Program-made: the position numbers and the translations under genes | The notes under the pieces: model-generated | What the model saw: only the letters and a program-made list of their open reading frames with translations | Told to the model about the DNA's origin: nothing | Databases searched by the model: none | Part shown: one piece after another, positions 17,970 through 27,353 of the stretch | Position numbering within the stretch: the stretch's first letter is position 1 | Layout: each line of letters starts with the position of its first letter | NCBI GenBank assembly: GCA_944326815.1 | Contig: CALVFI010000014.1 | Span: 1-64,000 of the forward strand | Reading direction: 5' to 3' | Source of the DNA: an uncultured Rikenellaceae bacterium | GTDB lineage: Bacteria > Bacteroidota > Bacteroidia > Bacteroidales > Rikenellaceae | DNA length: 64,000 bases

Positions 17970-20105
17970 ATGATGTACAATGCAACACAAAAGGTGATAA
18001 CGCTCAGCGACGGACGCGAGATTGTCATCGAAACAGGCAAACTGGCCAAGCAAGCCGACGGTTCGGTGGTCGTCAAACAAGGCGATACCATGCTGTTGGC
18101 CACTGTAGTAGCCGCCAAAGATGCCAAACCGGACTGCGACTTCATGCCGCTTCAGGTAGATTATAAAGAAAAATATGCTGCCTGCGGCCGCTACCCCGGA
18201 GGTTTTCTGAAACGGGAAGCACGTCCGAACGACAGCGAAATTCTCGTGTCGCGTCTGATCGACCGCGCCCTGCGTCCGCTTTTCCCGGCCGACTACCATG
18301 CCGAAGTGTTCGTCACCGTCAACCTGATCTCCGCCGACAAAGATATTCAACCCGATGCATTGGCCGGTCTGGCTGCTTCGGCCGCGCTGGCCGTTTCGGA
18401 CATTCCGTTCGGAGGCCCGATTTCGGAAGTACGCGTAGCCCGCATCGACGGTCAGTTTGTCATCAACCCGACCTTCTCTCAGATGCCCCATGCGGATCTG
18501 GACATCATGGTTGCAGGTACGCTCGACAACATCATGATGGTCGAGGGCGAGATGAAAGAGGTATCGGAAGCCGTTATGCTCGACGCCATCAAGTTCGCCC
18601 ATGAAGAGATCAAGAAGCATTGTGCGGCACAAATCGAACTCAGCAAAGAGCTTGGCAAAGATGTAAAACGCACCTATTGCCACGAGACCAACGACGAAGA
18701 GTTGCGTCAGCTCATCATCCGCGAGACCTACGACAAAGCCTATGCCGTAGCCAAAGGAGCCACCTCCAAACACGACCGCACGGAGAAGTTCGAAGCCATC
18801 GAAGCCGAATTCTGCACCCGTTACAGCGAAGAGGAGTTGGCCGAGAAGTTGCCGCTCATCAAGAAATATTTCCACGACGACGTACTCAAGAAGGCCATGC
18901 GCAATATGATCCTCGACGAGGGGATCCGTCTGGACGGCCGCAAAACCGATGAGATCCGCCCCATTTGGTGCGAAGTGGGCTATCTGCCCGCCGCCCACGG
19001 TTCGGCCATCTTCACCCGTGGCGAAACCCAATCGCTCACCAGCGTTACGCTCGGTACGAAACTCGACGAGAAGCAAATCGACGAAGTACTCGTACAGGGA
19101 ACCGAACAGTTCGTCCTGCACTACAACTTCCCACCGTTCTCTACGGGTGAAGCCAAGGCTGCCAGAGGATTGTCGCGCCGTGAGATCGGTCATGGCAACC
19201 TTGCCTGGCGTGCTCTGAAACCGATGGTTCCCGTCGGCGAAGAGAATCCGTATGCCGTACGCGTAGTGTCTGACATCCTCGAATCCAACGGCTCCTCCTC
19301 CATGGCAACCGTTTGCGCCGGTACACTGGCCCTGATGGATTCGGGCATCAAACTGAAAAAACCCGTTTCCGGTATCGCCATGGGGTTGATCACCGACACA
19401 GCGACTGGAAAATACGCCATTCTGAGTGATATTCTGGGTGATGAAGACCACCTCGGTGATATGGACTTCAAGGTGACCGGTACGGCCGATGGAATCACAG
19501 CCACGCAGATGGATATCAAGGTTGATGGTCTCTCCTACGAAGTGCTCGGCAAAGCACTTGAGCAAGCCCGCCAAGGACGTCTGCATATTCTGGGCAAGAT
19601 TCTTGAGACGATCGACAAACCGCGCGAGGATTTCCGTCCGTTCGTACCGCGTATCGAACAGATGATCATTCCACAAGAGTTTATCGGCGCTGTAATCGGC
19701 CCCGGCGGCAAGGTGATCCAGGACATTCAAAAGACCACCGGAACCACGATTACCATCACCGAAGAGAACAACAAAGGTTATGTAGATATCTTCTCGCAGG
19801 ATAAAGAAGCCCTCGAAGCTGCCAAGATGCGCATCAAAGCGATCGTTGCCGTACCCGAAGTGGGCGAAATCTACAAAGGCAAGATCAAATCGATCGTATC
19901 GTTCGGAGCATTCGTCGAGATACTTCCGGGCAAAGACGCCCTGCTCCACATTTCGGAGATCGACCACAAACGATTCGAAACGATGGAACAGACCGGTCTG
20001 AAAGAAGGCGACATGATCGAAGTGAAACTGATCGGTATCGATCCGAAAACCAATAAACTGAAACTGTCCCGAAAAGCACTTATCCCCAAAAACAACGATA
20101 AGTAG
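17970..20105 (+). CDS. pnp: Polyribonucleotide nucleotidyltransferase (PNPase)
   Basis: 711 residues. A 3'-5' phosphorolytic exoribonuclease of the RNA degradation machinery. Two RNase PH-like domains are present (about 10-225 and 310-540), each with its conserved segments (for example [20 protein letters not shown], and [20 protein letters not shown] with [20 protein letters not shown]). KH ([21 protein letters not shown]) and S1 ([19 protein letters not shown]) RNA-binding domains follow at the C-terminus. It is cotranscribed with rpsO and probably controlled through the intergenic hairpin. I see no obvious terminator in the 200 bp after it. Confidence 0.97.
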   Translation: MMYNATQKVITLSDGREIVIETGKLAKQADGSVVVKQGDTMLLATVVAAKDAKPDCDFMPLQVDYKEKYAACGRYPGGFLKREARPNDSEILVSRLIDRALRPLFPADYHAEVFVTVNLISADKDIQPDALAGLAASAALAVSDIPFGGPISEVRVARIDGQFVINPTFSQMPHADLDIMVAGTLDNIMMVEGEMKEVSEAVMLDAIKFAHEEIKKHCAAQIELSKELGKDVKRTYCHETNDEELRQLIIRETYDKAYAVAKGATSKHDRTEKFEAIEAEFCTRYSEEELAEKLPLIKKYFHDDVLKKAMRNMILDEGIRLDGRKTDEIRPIWCEVGYLPAAHGSAIFTRGETQSLTSVTLGTKLDEKQIDEVLVQGTEQFVLHYNFPPFSTGEAKAARGLSRREIGHGNLAWRALKPMVPVGEENPYAVRVVSDILESNGSSSMATVCAGTLALMDSGIKLKKPVSGIAMGLITDTATGKYAILSDILGDEDHLGDMDFKVTGTADGITATQMDIKVDGLSYEVLGKALEQARQGRLHILGKILETIDKPREDFRPFVPRIEQMIIPQEFIGAVIGPGGKVIQDIQKTTGTTITITEENNKGYVDIFSQDKEALEAAKMRIKAIVAVPEVGEIYKGKIKSIVSFGAFVEILPGKDALLHISEIDHKRFETMEQTGLKEGDMIEVKLIGIDPKTNKLKLSRKALIPKNNDK

Positions 20106-20252
20106 TGTTTGGGGGCATCCGGAATCAGGTCGCAGCCTTATATATTAAGGGGCAACGCCTCTCCGGAACAAAAATCTCTGGCCATCGGACAACGACGTTA
20201 CGAAAAAACAATTATTTTAAAAAAGATGTGATACATATTTGAAATATATTGT

Positions 20253-20260
20253 TATATTTG
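20253..20260 (+). promoter_or_regulatory. Promoter -7 box of the OmpA-like/TPR lipoprotein gene
   Basis: TATATTTG on the plus strand, about 74 bp before the ATG at 20334. A TGTG at 20227-20230 could serve as the -33 region (22-bp spacer). Confidence 0.55.
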
Positions 20261-20333
20261 TGAGTAACATCGCGTTTTTCGGATGGAACGAATGTAATAA
20301 GAAATAAATATTAACTGCATTAACACGTTGATT

Positions 20334-22013
20334 ATGAAAAGATTGTTAATGGCAAGTATGTTTCTTGCCGGCATGGCAGTTCTGCTTTCGGGTTGTAACT
20401 GTTTCAAACAAATGCAAAAGAAAGCCGATCAGGTTCAGTACAGCTGCACTCCTGAGGTTCTCACACTGAAAGGGAATACAGTAAGCGCTGAGATTTCTGT
20501 GGCTTATCCTGCCAAAAGTTTTCCGAAAAAAGCCATTGTCAAGGCAACTCCGGTTCTCGTATTCGAAGGCGGTGAGATTGCAGGAACTCCTAAATATTTG
20601 CAGGGAGAAAAGGTAAAGGATAACTATACGGTTATTCCTTGGAAAACAGGTGGGACTTATACTCAGACCGTATCTTTCCCGTATGACAAACGCGCACAAT
20701 TGAGCACCCTCGAAGTTCGTCTCGAAGTAAAATGCAAAAACGGCGCTTTCCTGCCAGTTGAAGAGGCTATCGCAGTGGCACAAGGTATCAGCACCGTACA
20801 GAACGATGCGGACTGGACTGCCAACCTGTCCATCATGCCTGACAACTTCAAACGTGTAACGACCATCAGCGAAGATGCCAACTTGATGTATCTGATCAAC
20901 AGTTCTAAGGTTCGTTCTACGGCTCTGGATTCCGAACAACTCAAGATATTCGAAGAGTTCGTGAAAGAAAATGCCGACAAATATCGCACGACGTTGGGTA
21001 GTATCTACGCCCAAGGTTATGCATCACCTGATGGTCCCGTGAAATTTAATGACGAACTGTCTAAGAAACGTAGTGAAAGCGGGAAAGAGGCCATTGAGAA
21101 GAAGATCAGCGAGAATGTACCCAATGCAAAATATGACGTTGCCTACTACGGTGAAGACTGGGAAGGCTTCAAAGAATTGGTAGAGGCATCCGATATCGAA
21201 GACAAAGACCTGATTCTCCAGGTACTCCAGATGTACAGTTCACCTGTTCAGCGTGACCAAGAGATCAAAAATATGTCTCAGGTATTCGAAATTCTGAAAA
21301 CTGACATTCTCCCGCAACTCCGTCGCACAAAATTCGTCGTTTCTGCCGATATCCAAGGCAAAACCGATGACGAGTTGAAAGCTGCAGCAACGGGTGATGT
21401 AAATTCGCTCAACGTAGAAGAGATGCTCTATGCAGCGACCTTGTTCAGCGACAATACGACCAAAGCCAAAATTTACAAAGCTGCCGCTGACAAATACAAT
21501 GATGTTCGTGCCTACAACAACTACGGTGTCGTAATGGCATGGGAAGGCGACTATGCTACCGCTAAACAAGCATTCCAGAAAGCTGCTTCGATTCAATCGG
21601 CACCCGAAATCAGCAACAACCTCGGTGTAATTGCCCTTGTGGAAGGCAATACGGCAGAGGCTGCTAAGTATCTGAATCCGCTGAACAGCGCCGATGCAAA
21701 AGCCAACAAAGCACTGCTTGCCCTCTCTGAAGGTGATTATGCAACCGCAGCTAAAGGTCTTAACGGCTACAATCTTGCAGTGGCAGAAGTATGTAACGGT
21801 AACTTGGCTAAAGCAAAAGCAGCTCTTGGTAACATCAAGACAGCCGACGCCGATTACCTGAAGGCTGTCATCGCTATGCGCGAAGGAGATAGTGCAGGAG
21901 CTATCGCAAACCTGAAGAGCGCTATCGCTAAAGATCCTGCCATGAAGGATAAAGCGAAAAAAGATGTGGAATTTGCAAAAATCTTCGGCAGCGAAGAATT
22001 CCTCGCACTCTAA
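20334..22013 (+). CDS. Lipoprotein with OmpA-like domain and tetratricopeptide repeats
   Basis: 559 residues. The lipobox is LLSGC with Cys21. Residues about 30-150 form a beta-rich region of unknown fold. Residues about 180-275 resemble an OmpA-like peptidoglycan-binding fold: YAQGYASPDGPVKFNDELSK followed by KRSESGKEAIEKK matches the usual GxASxxG...N..LSxxRA pattern. From about 363 to the end there are TPR-like units (for example YNNYGVVMAWEGDYATAKQA). Its codon use favours GCT, GTT and GAA more than its neighbours, which may mean strong expression. It is monocistronic, with its own promoter and terminator. A role in cell-envelope structure or assembly is likely but unproven. Confidence 0.85.
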   Translation: MKRLLMASMFLAGMAVLLSGCNCFKQMQKKADQVQYSCTPEVLTLKGNTVSAEISVAYPAKSFPKKAIVKATPVLVFEGGEIAGTPKYLQGEKVKDNYTVIPWKTGGTYTQTVSFPYDKRAQLSTLEVRLEVKCKNGAFLPVEEAIAVAQGISTVQNDADWTANLSIMPDNFKRVTTISEDANLMYLINSSKVRSTALDSEQLKIFEEFVKENADKYRTTLGSIYAQGYASPDGPVKFNDELSKKRSESGKEAIEKKISENVPNAKYDVAYYGEDWEGFKELVEASDIEDKDLILQVLQMYSSPVQRDQEIKNMSQVFEILKTDILPQLRRTKFVVSADIQGKTDDELKAAATGDVNSLNVEEMLYAATLFSDNTTKAKIYKAAADKYNDVRAYNNYGVVMAWEGDYATAKQAFQKAASIQSAPEISNNLGVIALVEGNTAEAAKYLNPLNSADAKANKALLALSEGDYATAAKGLNGYNLAVAEVCNGNLAKAKAALGNIKTADADYLKAVIAMREGDSAGAIANLKSAIAKDPAMKDKAKKDVEFAKIFGSEEFLAL

Positions 22014-22033
22014 AACAAAATAAATCATACAAA

Positions 22034-22066
22034 CAAAAGGCCCTTTTGGAGGGCCTTTTGTTTTTT
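22034..22066 (+). terminator. Terminator of the OmpA-like/TPR lipoprotein gene
   Basis: Perfect 10-bp stem CAAAAGGCCC/GGGCCTTTTG (22034-22043 with 22051-22060) followed by six T. Confidence 0.9.
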
Positions 22067-22151
22067 ATAGGTCTTTCAAAAAAAATTTGTAACTTGGCGC
22101 ATAAGAATTGAAAAGCGACCTACGCCATAACGAATCCATAAAAAAGCGACC

Positions 22152-23030
22152 ATGGAATATACTCACCGACTAAACCAATACCCGGCAGGCCCTACCAAGC
22201 AGGATATCCAAGCAGAAGTAGAAACAGCCATCCAGGCAGCCTCAAGAAATCACTGCGTCGAGGTGTATAAAAAATGCTATAGTTGCATAGACCTTACCTC
22301 GCTGAATGTCACGGACTCCACCTCAACCATTCGGACCTTTACCCAGAAAACTATGGAGTTCCATGACCATTATCCGGATATACCCAACGTGGCCTCGATT
22401 TGTGTCTACCCCAATTTTGTGGAAACGGTGGGACTGGAGATCGGAGACGGGAAGATGGCCATCACAAGCGTAGCCGGAGGATTTCCCTCGTCACAGACCT
22501 ATCTGGAGGTCAAGATGCTCGAAATCGCCATGGCCGTAGAAAACGGAGCGGACGAGATCGATATCGTAATGAATGTAGGCCAGATGCTCACTGGCGAATA
22601 TGAATTAGTAGCTAACGAAATCGAGATGATCCGTAAAGAACTTGGCGATGAAACCATACTGAAGGTTATTATCGAATCGGGTGCACTGCAGCAACCGGAA
22701 CTGATCCGGAAAGCCTCGCTGTTATCCATGCTTGCCGGAGCCGACTTCGTAAAAACATCGACTGGGAAAATTCCGATTGCAGCTACACCAGAAGCAGCAG
22801 TTGCTATCTGTCATGCCATTCGTGACTATTACGAAAAGACAGGACGACAAGTGGGATTCAAAGCAGCCGGTGGAGTAAAAACGCCACAAGACGCAGCACT
22901 ATATTATACGATCGTCGAAACGATACTTGGTCCTGCCTGGCTGACACCCGCCCTGTTCCGCATCGGAGCAAGCTCAGCAGCCAACAACCTCCTCAGCGCC
23001 ATCACAGGACAAACCGTTCAATATTATTAA
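22152..23030 (+). CDS. deoC: Deoxyribose-phosphate aldolase
   Basis: 292 residues, the longer DeoC form. Splits 2-deoxyribose-5-phosphate into glyceraldehyde-3-phosphate and acetaldehyde in deoxynucleoside salvage. The Schiff-base lysine lies in DFVKTSTGK and the second active-site lysine in GFKAAGGVKTPQDA; ENGADEIDIVMNVGQ is also typical. No other deo genes adjoin it. A terminator follows at 23136. Confidence 0.95.
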   Translation: MEYTHRLNQYPAGPTKQDIQAEVETAIQAASRNHCVEVYKKCYSCIDLTSLNVTDSTSTIRTFTQKTMEFHDHYPDIPNVASICVYPNFVETVGLEIGDGKMAITSVAGGFPSSQTYLEVKMLEIAMAVENGADEIDIVMNVGQMLTGEYELVANEIEMIRKELGDETILKVIIESGALQQPELIRKASLLSMLAGADFVKTSTGKIPIAATPEAAVAICHAIRDYYEKTGRQVGFKAAGGVKTPQDAALYYTIVETILGPAWLTPALFRIGASSAANNLLSAITGQTVQYY

Positions 23031-23135
23031 CCGGCGTTATACACCCCAGAACCCTGGACGTGAAAGGTACGAATTTGAAGAGTACAATCCTCTTTAAAGA
23101 GAGTTACTCATGGATAAGTTTACAGGGAGAAAGAC

Positions 23136-23164
23136 ATCCCGTTTTGATGATGTCGGGATTTTTT
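23136..23164 (+). terminator. Terminator of deoC
   Basis: ATCCCG (23136-23141) pairs with CGGGAT (23154-23159), followed by TTTTT. It is about 100 bp past the stop codon; the sequence between shows no other signal. Confidence 0.65.
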
Positions 23165-23196
23165 ATACCTTCGTATCTTAATACCATCCGAACAAG

Positions 23197-24219
23197 ATGA
23201 AACTGGATAAGGAAAAAATAGATCGCTTGCGCGAGATACTCTCCCCCGCCGCACAAAATATCGTCATCGTATCCCATACAAATCCGGACGGAGACGCGAT
23301 CGGATCATCGCTAGCATGGAAAGCACTATTGGAAACTATGGGACATCATGTTACCTGTATCGTTCCCAACAAGTATCCTTATTTCCTCGACTGGATGAGC
23401 AATATCTCCACATTACGTATCTTTAAAGATGACCACAATGGAGAATGTACTCGACTGATCGAGAAAGCGGACTTGATCTTCTGTCTGGATTTTAACCAAA
23501 TCGCACGACTGGAAGGCATGAGCGATGCCATCGCTAACAACACTCGGGCCAAACGGATACTGATCGACCACCATCTCGATCCTCCGCACGTCTACGACCT
23601 CGAGTTTTCGCATCCGGAGAGCTCGTCCACCGCATTTCTCATCTACTCCATCATCAAAGAGCTGGCCGGCGAGGAGGCAATCACCCCTCAGATGGGTGAA
23701 GCAATCTATGTTGGACTGATGACCGACACAGGGAACTTTTCATTCAGCTATCTTACTCCGGAGCTCTTCCGAGCCGTAGCTGTCCTTGTCGAGAAAGGAA
23801 TCGACATTCCACAAATAAACAGCGCCGTATACAATAGCTTTACCGAGGATCGGGTCCGGCTGCTGGGTTATGCAATCAACAAAATGCAAACCCTACGCAC
23901 CAATAATGTGGGAGTTGCCTATATTGGACTAAAAGAGAATGAGTTGCGTCGTTTTCACTTTCAGGTAGGTGACAGCGAAGGTTTCGTCAATTACCCGCTG
24001 ACCATCCGTGACATTCAGATGTCAGCCATGTTCCTGGAAACAAAGCATTTTATTCGGGTATCTTTGCGTTCACGCGGCGACATAGACGTCAATGTCTTTG
24101 CCCGTCGCTATTTCGAAGGCGGCGGCCACAAAAACGCAGCCGGAGGAAAATCGTATCTCGACATGGCAAAGACCATCGACCACTTCCGAAAAGCCGTGGA
24201 AGAATATTTTGCCCAATAA
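23197..24219 (+). CDS. DHH-family phosphoesterase, NrnA-like (nanoRNase/pAp phosphatase)
   Basis: 340 residues. DHH motifs are visible: SHTNPDGDAIGSSLA (motif I), CLDFNQIARLEGM (motif II), ILIDHHLDP (motif III, the DHH) and YVGLMTDTGNFSF (motif IV). The DHHA1 C-terminal domain carries GGGHKNAAGG. NrnA proteins degrade 2-5 nt RNA and dephosphorylate 3'-phosphoadenosine-5'-phosphate. The length fits NrnA and is too short for RecJ. c-di-AMP-type DHH phosphodiesterases are related alternatives. Confidence 0.9.
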   Translation: MKLDKEKIDRLREILSPAAQNIVIVSHTNPDGDAIGSSLAWKALLETMGHHVTCIVPNKYPYFLDWMSNISTLRIFKDDHNGECTRLIEKADLIFCLDFNQIARLEGMSDAIANNTRAKRILIDHHLDPPHVYDLEFSHPESSSTAFLIYSIIKELAGEEAITPQMGEAIYVGLMTDTGNFSFSYLTPELFRAVAVLVEKGIDIPQINSAVYNSFTEDRVRLLGYAINKMQTLRTNNVGVAYIGLKENELRRFHFQVGDSEGFVNYPLTIRDIQMSAMFLETKHFIRVSLRSRGDIDVNVFARRYFEGGGHKNAAGGKSYLDMAKTIDHFRKAVEEYFAQ

Positions 24220-24324
24220 AGAATCCGACAAAGAAGAAAATCCATCTTCATCTGAAAATTATTTTCTACCTTTATCGTCGGAAGTTCGAACCGTAAGGAC
24301 GGTTCTCATATCAAACTGAAAGCT

Positions 24325-25086
24325 ATGAGTGTTTCAAACACGCCTCTGTTCATCGCCGGACCCTGCGTGATCGAAAACGCCGAGTTGCTCGACACCGTTG
24401 CCCGGGAATTGGTCCGGCTACGAGATGAATTGAAGATACGGATCGTCTTCAAAGCCTCTTTCGACAAGGCGAACCGTACCTCTCTCGCCTCTTTCCGAGG
24501 CCCGGGACTTGCAAAGGGCCTACAGATGCTTGCCGACATCAAAACAAAATACGCTCTTCCCATCACGACCGACATTCACGAAGCGTCACAAGCTGCTCCG
24601 GTCGGCGAAATTGTCGACATAGTACAAATTCCCGCTTTCCTCTGCCGGCAAACCGATCTACTCGTGGCCGCAGCAAGAACAGGACGTACAGTCAACATCA
24701 AAAAGGCACAATTCCTCTCGGGCGAGGATATGCGCTATCCGGTAGAGAAGGTGCGCGAGAGTGGCAATGAAGATGTCTGGCTGACCGAACGCGGCAATAT
24801 GTACGGATACAACAACCTGGTGGTAGATTTTCGGAATATTCCCGACATGCAGCGTTTCGCCCCCGTCATCATGGATTGTACACACTCCGTACAACGTCCC
24901 GGGGCAGCCGGTGGAAAGACGGGAGGCAATCGGGAGTTTGTCCCGGCCATGGCGCTTGCCGCCAAAGCATTCGGTGCTAACGGATACTTCTTCGAGGTAC
25001 ACCCCGATCCTGACCATGCATGTAGCGACGGCCCCAACATGTTATATCTGAAAGATCTCGAACGTGTTATAAAATCATTGCTATGA
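24325..25086 (+). CDS. kdsA: 3-deoxy-8-phosphooctulonate synthase (KDO8P synthase)
   Basis: 253 residues. Condenses arabinose-5-phosphate with phosphoenolpyruvate to KDO-8-phosphate for the lipopolysaccharide inner core. IAGPCVIEN contains Cys14 at the position that separates the metal-dependent class from the metal-independent E. coli class (Asn there), so this enzyme is predicted to need a divalent metal. FKASFDKANRTS, PAFLCRQTDLL and EVHPDPDHACSDGPNML are conserved family segments. Its stop overlaps the start of kdsD (ATGA), which supplies its substrate. Confidence 0.96.
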   Translation: MSVSNTPLFIAGPCVIENAELLDTVARELVRLRDELKIRIVFKASFDKANRTSLASFRGPGLAKGLQMLADIKTKYALPITTDIHEASQAAPVGEIVDIVQIPAFLCRQTDLLVAAARTGRTVNIKKAQFLSGEDMRYPVEKVRESGNEDVWLTERGNMYGYNNLVVDFRNIPDMQRFAPVIMDCTHSVQRPGAAGGKTGGNREFVPAMALAAKAFGANGYFFEVHPDPDHACSDGPNMLYLKDLERVIKSLL

Positions 25087-26048
25087 GTTCGATTCTCAAC
25101 AATGCCAAACATACTTTCCGCGTTGAAGCAGAAGCGGTCGCCGGTCTGGCCGACCACCTGACCTCTGATTTCGAGGCCGCCGTTAAAGACATCATCCAGT
25201 GCAAAGGCAAGCTTATCGTCACGGGTATGGGGAAAAGCGGTCATATTGGACGGAAAATCGCAGCTACGCTTGCCAGTACCGGCACACCCTCTTTTTTCCT
25301 TCATCCAGGAGAGGCCTATCACGGTGACCTGGGGATGATTTCACCCAACGATATCATCCTGGCCATCTCCAACTCCGGACAAACAGACGAGGTGCTGAAA
25401 CTGATTCCTTTCTTCCAAGATAACGGCAATACGGTCATCGCGATGACCGGCTGCCCGGAATCTACCCTGGCCAAGCATTCGACCTATCACCTCAATATCG
25501 CAGTACGGGAGGAGGCCTGCCCATTGAGTCTTGCCCCCACCTCCTCGACAACGGCTGAATTGGCTATGGGCGATGCACTGGCGATTGCGCTGATGCATGA
25601 ACGGGGATTCAAATCGGAGGATTTTGCACGATTCCATCCGGGAGGCTCCCTCGGACGACGCCTCCTGACCAAAGTAGGCGACGTTATGCGCAGCGAGAAC
25701 CTGCCTTGTGTACCGCCCACGATGAAACTCAGCGATGTAATCATCGAAATCAGCAATGCACGTCTCGGCGTGGCAGCCATCACCGAAGGGCGGAAGATCC
25801 TCGGGCTGGTCACCGATGGAGACGTACGGCGCGCCATGCAGAAATACCAGAACCGCTTCTTTGAGATCAACGTTGACGAGGTGATGACCCGTACACCGAA
25901 AACCATCTCGCAGAATGCGCGTATCACCGAAGCCGAGGAGATCATGCAGCGCTTCAAGATCCACTCTCTCCTGGTCACGGGAGAGCAGGGAGAGTTGACC
26001 GGCATCGTCGAGCTCTACGACCTAATGGTCGAGGGTTCAACCCACTAA
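25083..26048 (+). CDS. kdsD: D-arabinose-5-phosphate isomerase (KdsD/KpsF)
   Basis: 321 residues. Converts ribulose-5-phosphate to arabinose-5-phosphate, the substrate of KdsA. An N-terminal SIS domain (about 30-180, with VTGMGKSGHIGRKIAATLAS, HPGEAYHGDLGM and SNSGQTDEVLKL) is followed by two CBS domains (about 205-320). SSTTAELAMGDALAIAL is typical of the family. It overlaps kdsA by 4 bp, so the two successive Kdo steps are coupled in translation. Confidence 0.95.
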   Translation: MSSILNNAKHTFRVEAEAVAGLADHLTSDFEAAVKDIIQCKGKLIVTGMGKSGHIGRKIAATLASTGTPSFFLHPGEAYHGDLGMISPNDIILAISNSGQTDEVLKLIPFFQDNGNTVIAMTGCPESTLAKHSTYHLNIAVREEACPLSLAPTSSTTAELAMGDALAIALMHERGFKSEDFARFHPGGSLGRRLLTKVGDVMRSENLPCVPPTMKLSDVIIEISNARLGVAAITEGRKILGLVTDGDVRRAMQKYQNRFFEINVDEVMTRTPKTISQNARITEAEEIMQRFKIHSLLVTGEQGELTGIVELYDLMVEGSTH

Positions 26049-26074
26049 AACGCAACAATTCAAGACCTTTTTCT

Positions 26075-26614
26075 ATGAATACGGAGGATTCCTTCTCGAT
26101 ACATCCTGCGGCAGACAGCGACCTCTTGCAGTTGACCGATGTGTGGGAAGTCTCTGTCCGAGCAACGCACCATTTCCTGAAAGAAGAAGATCTGCTGTTT
26201 TATAAAAATCAGATCGGGCACTATCTGAAAGAGTGTAACCTTTTTCTCGTCAAGGCAGAAGGAGGCAAAAAACAGTTCCAAAACTCGAATTCACGCATCG
26301 TAGGGTTCATCGGCATTCAGGATCGGATGATCGAGATGCTATTCATTCACCCCGTATACCGTCATCAAGGGATCGGTTCACGACTGATGGAATACGCCCG
26401 TCAGGAATTCGGCTGTAACCAAGTGGACGTAAACGAGCAAAATAACAGGCCGTGCGATTTTATCTTAACCGGGGATTCCGGCAAACAGGATGGAATGCCT
26501 ACGACGGCAGCCATAGGCCATACCCTATTTTACATCTGGAGCTATCACCAACCGAACAAACTTTCTCCCCCGCCAAAAAAGGATTCAACAGTGACACACT
26601 CCTTTCGTGACTAA
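26075..26614 (+). pseudogene. GNAT-family N-acetyltransferase, disrupted by a -1 frameshift
   Basis: The first about 124 codons encode a good GNAT domain: RIVGFIGIQDRMIEMLFIHP (beta4), then YRHQGIGSRLMEYARQEF (acetyl-CoA loop, Q/RxxGxG/A) and VDVNEQNN. After AAT-AAC (26441-26446) the frame leaves the family pattern. Re-reading base 26446 in the -1 frame restores QAVRFYLNRGF, then GWNAYDG and PYPILHLEL, the standard GNAT ending, to a stop at 26608-26610; the annotated frame instead ends at 26614. No slippery heptamer is present, so a single lost base, or a sequencing error, is more likely than programmed shifting. The intact gene would encode about 178 residues. Acceptor substrate unknown. Confidence 0.8.
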
Positions 26615-26639
26615 CCGCCGTGCAATAGCATTCCGGGAT

Positions 26640-27293
26640 CTATAGCTTGTCGCCATAAGCCAGGTCACCCGCATCGCCCAAACCCGGCACGATATACGAC
26701 TTTACGGTCAACTCCTGATCGACCGCACCACACCAGATCGTCGTCTTGCTCTGCGGCATATTCTTTTTCGCATAGGCCACTCCCTCTTCGCTCCCTAACA
26801 CGGATGCCACATGGGTATGACGCGGGATTCCACCCTTCTCCAGCAGAGCATTATAGGTCAAGACCAGCGACGTTCCTGTCGCCAACATAGGATCTACCAG
26901 AATAAGTACCTTATCCGTCAAATCGCAACAAGAGATGTATTCAACCTTTACGTTAAATGTTCCATCCTTGCTATATTTCCGATAAGCCGACACAAAGGCG
27001 TTTTGCGCCTTGTCAAAGTAGTTCAGGAAACCCTGATGATAAGGCAATCCGGCTCGTAAGATCGTCGCAATCACCACCTCGTCATCCGGAAGATTCATCT
27101 CTGCCTCACCGAGTGGTGTCTCCACGGTAACTGCCCGATAGTTTAACGTCTTGCTGATCTCATAAGCCATCACCTCGCCGACTCGTTCCAGATTCCGACG
27201 GAAACGCATACTATCGGTTTGAATATTCACATCGCGTAGCTCGGCAATGAATTTATTGAGAACCGTATTCTCCTTATCCAGAATATGCAACAT
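26640..27293 (-). CDS. upp: Uracil phosphoribosyltransferase
   Basis: About 217 residues from the ATG at 27293. Makes UMP from uracil and PRPP in pyrimidine salvage. The PRPP-binding loop VDPMLATGTSL and the uracil-binding C-terminus YIVPGLGDAGDLAYG are both present, along with ILRAGLPYHQGF. A TTG at 27302 in frame would add three residues. It converges on the acetyltransferase gene, with only 25 bp between the stop codons, and lies upstream of hflX on the same strand with a 60-bp gap. Confidence 0.95.
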   Translation of the reverse strand: MLHILDKENTVLNKFIAELRDVNIQTDSMRFRRNLERVGEVMAYEISKTLNYRAVTVETPLGEAEMNLPDDEVVIATILRAGLPYHQGFLNYFDKAQNAFVSAYRKYSKDGTFNVKVEYISCCDLTDKVLILVDPMLATGTSLVLTYNALLEKGGIPRHTHVASVLGSEEGVAYAKKNMPQSKTTIWCGAVDQELTVKSYIVPGLGDAGDLAYGDKL

Positions 27294-27353
27294 AGGGGAC
27301 AAAGGTTTAGTGTTGGTTAAAGTTACGTAAAATATCCGGAACTGGCATTCGGG

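Noticed and set aside
17937..19967. A 676-codon open frame antisense to pnp
   Set aside because: It is a mirror of the pnp coding sequence with no recognisable domain; low stop frequency follows from GC-rich coding on the other strand.
26429..26452. Programmed -1 frameshifting in the acetyltransferase gene
   Set aside because: No X-XXY-YYZ slippery heptamer or downstream stem is evident; a lost base is simpler.
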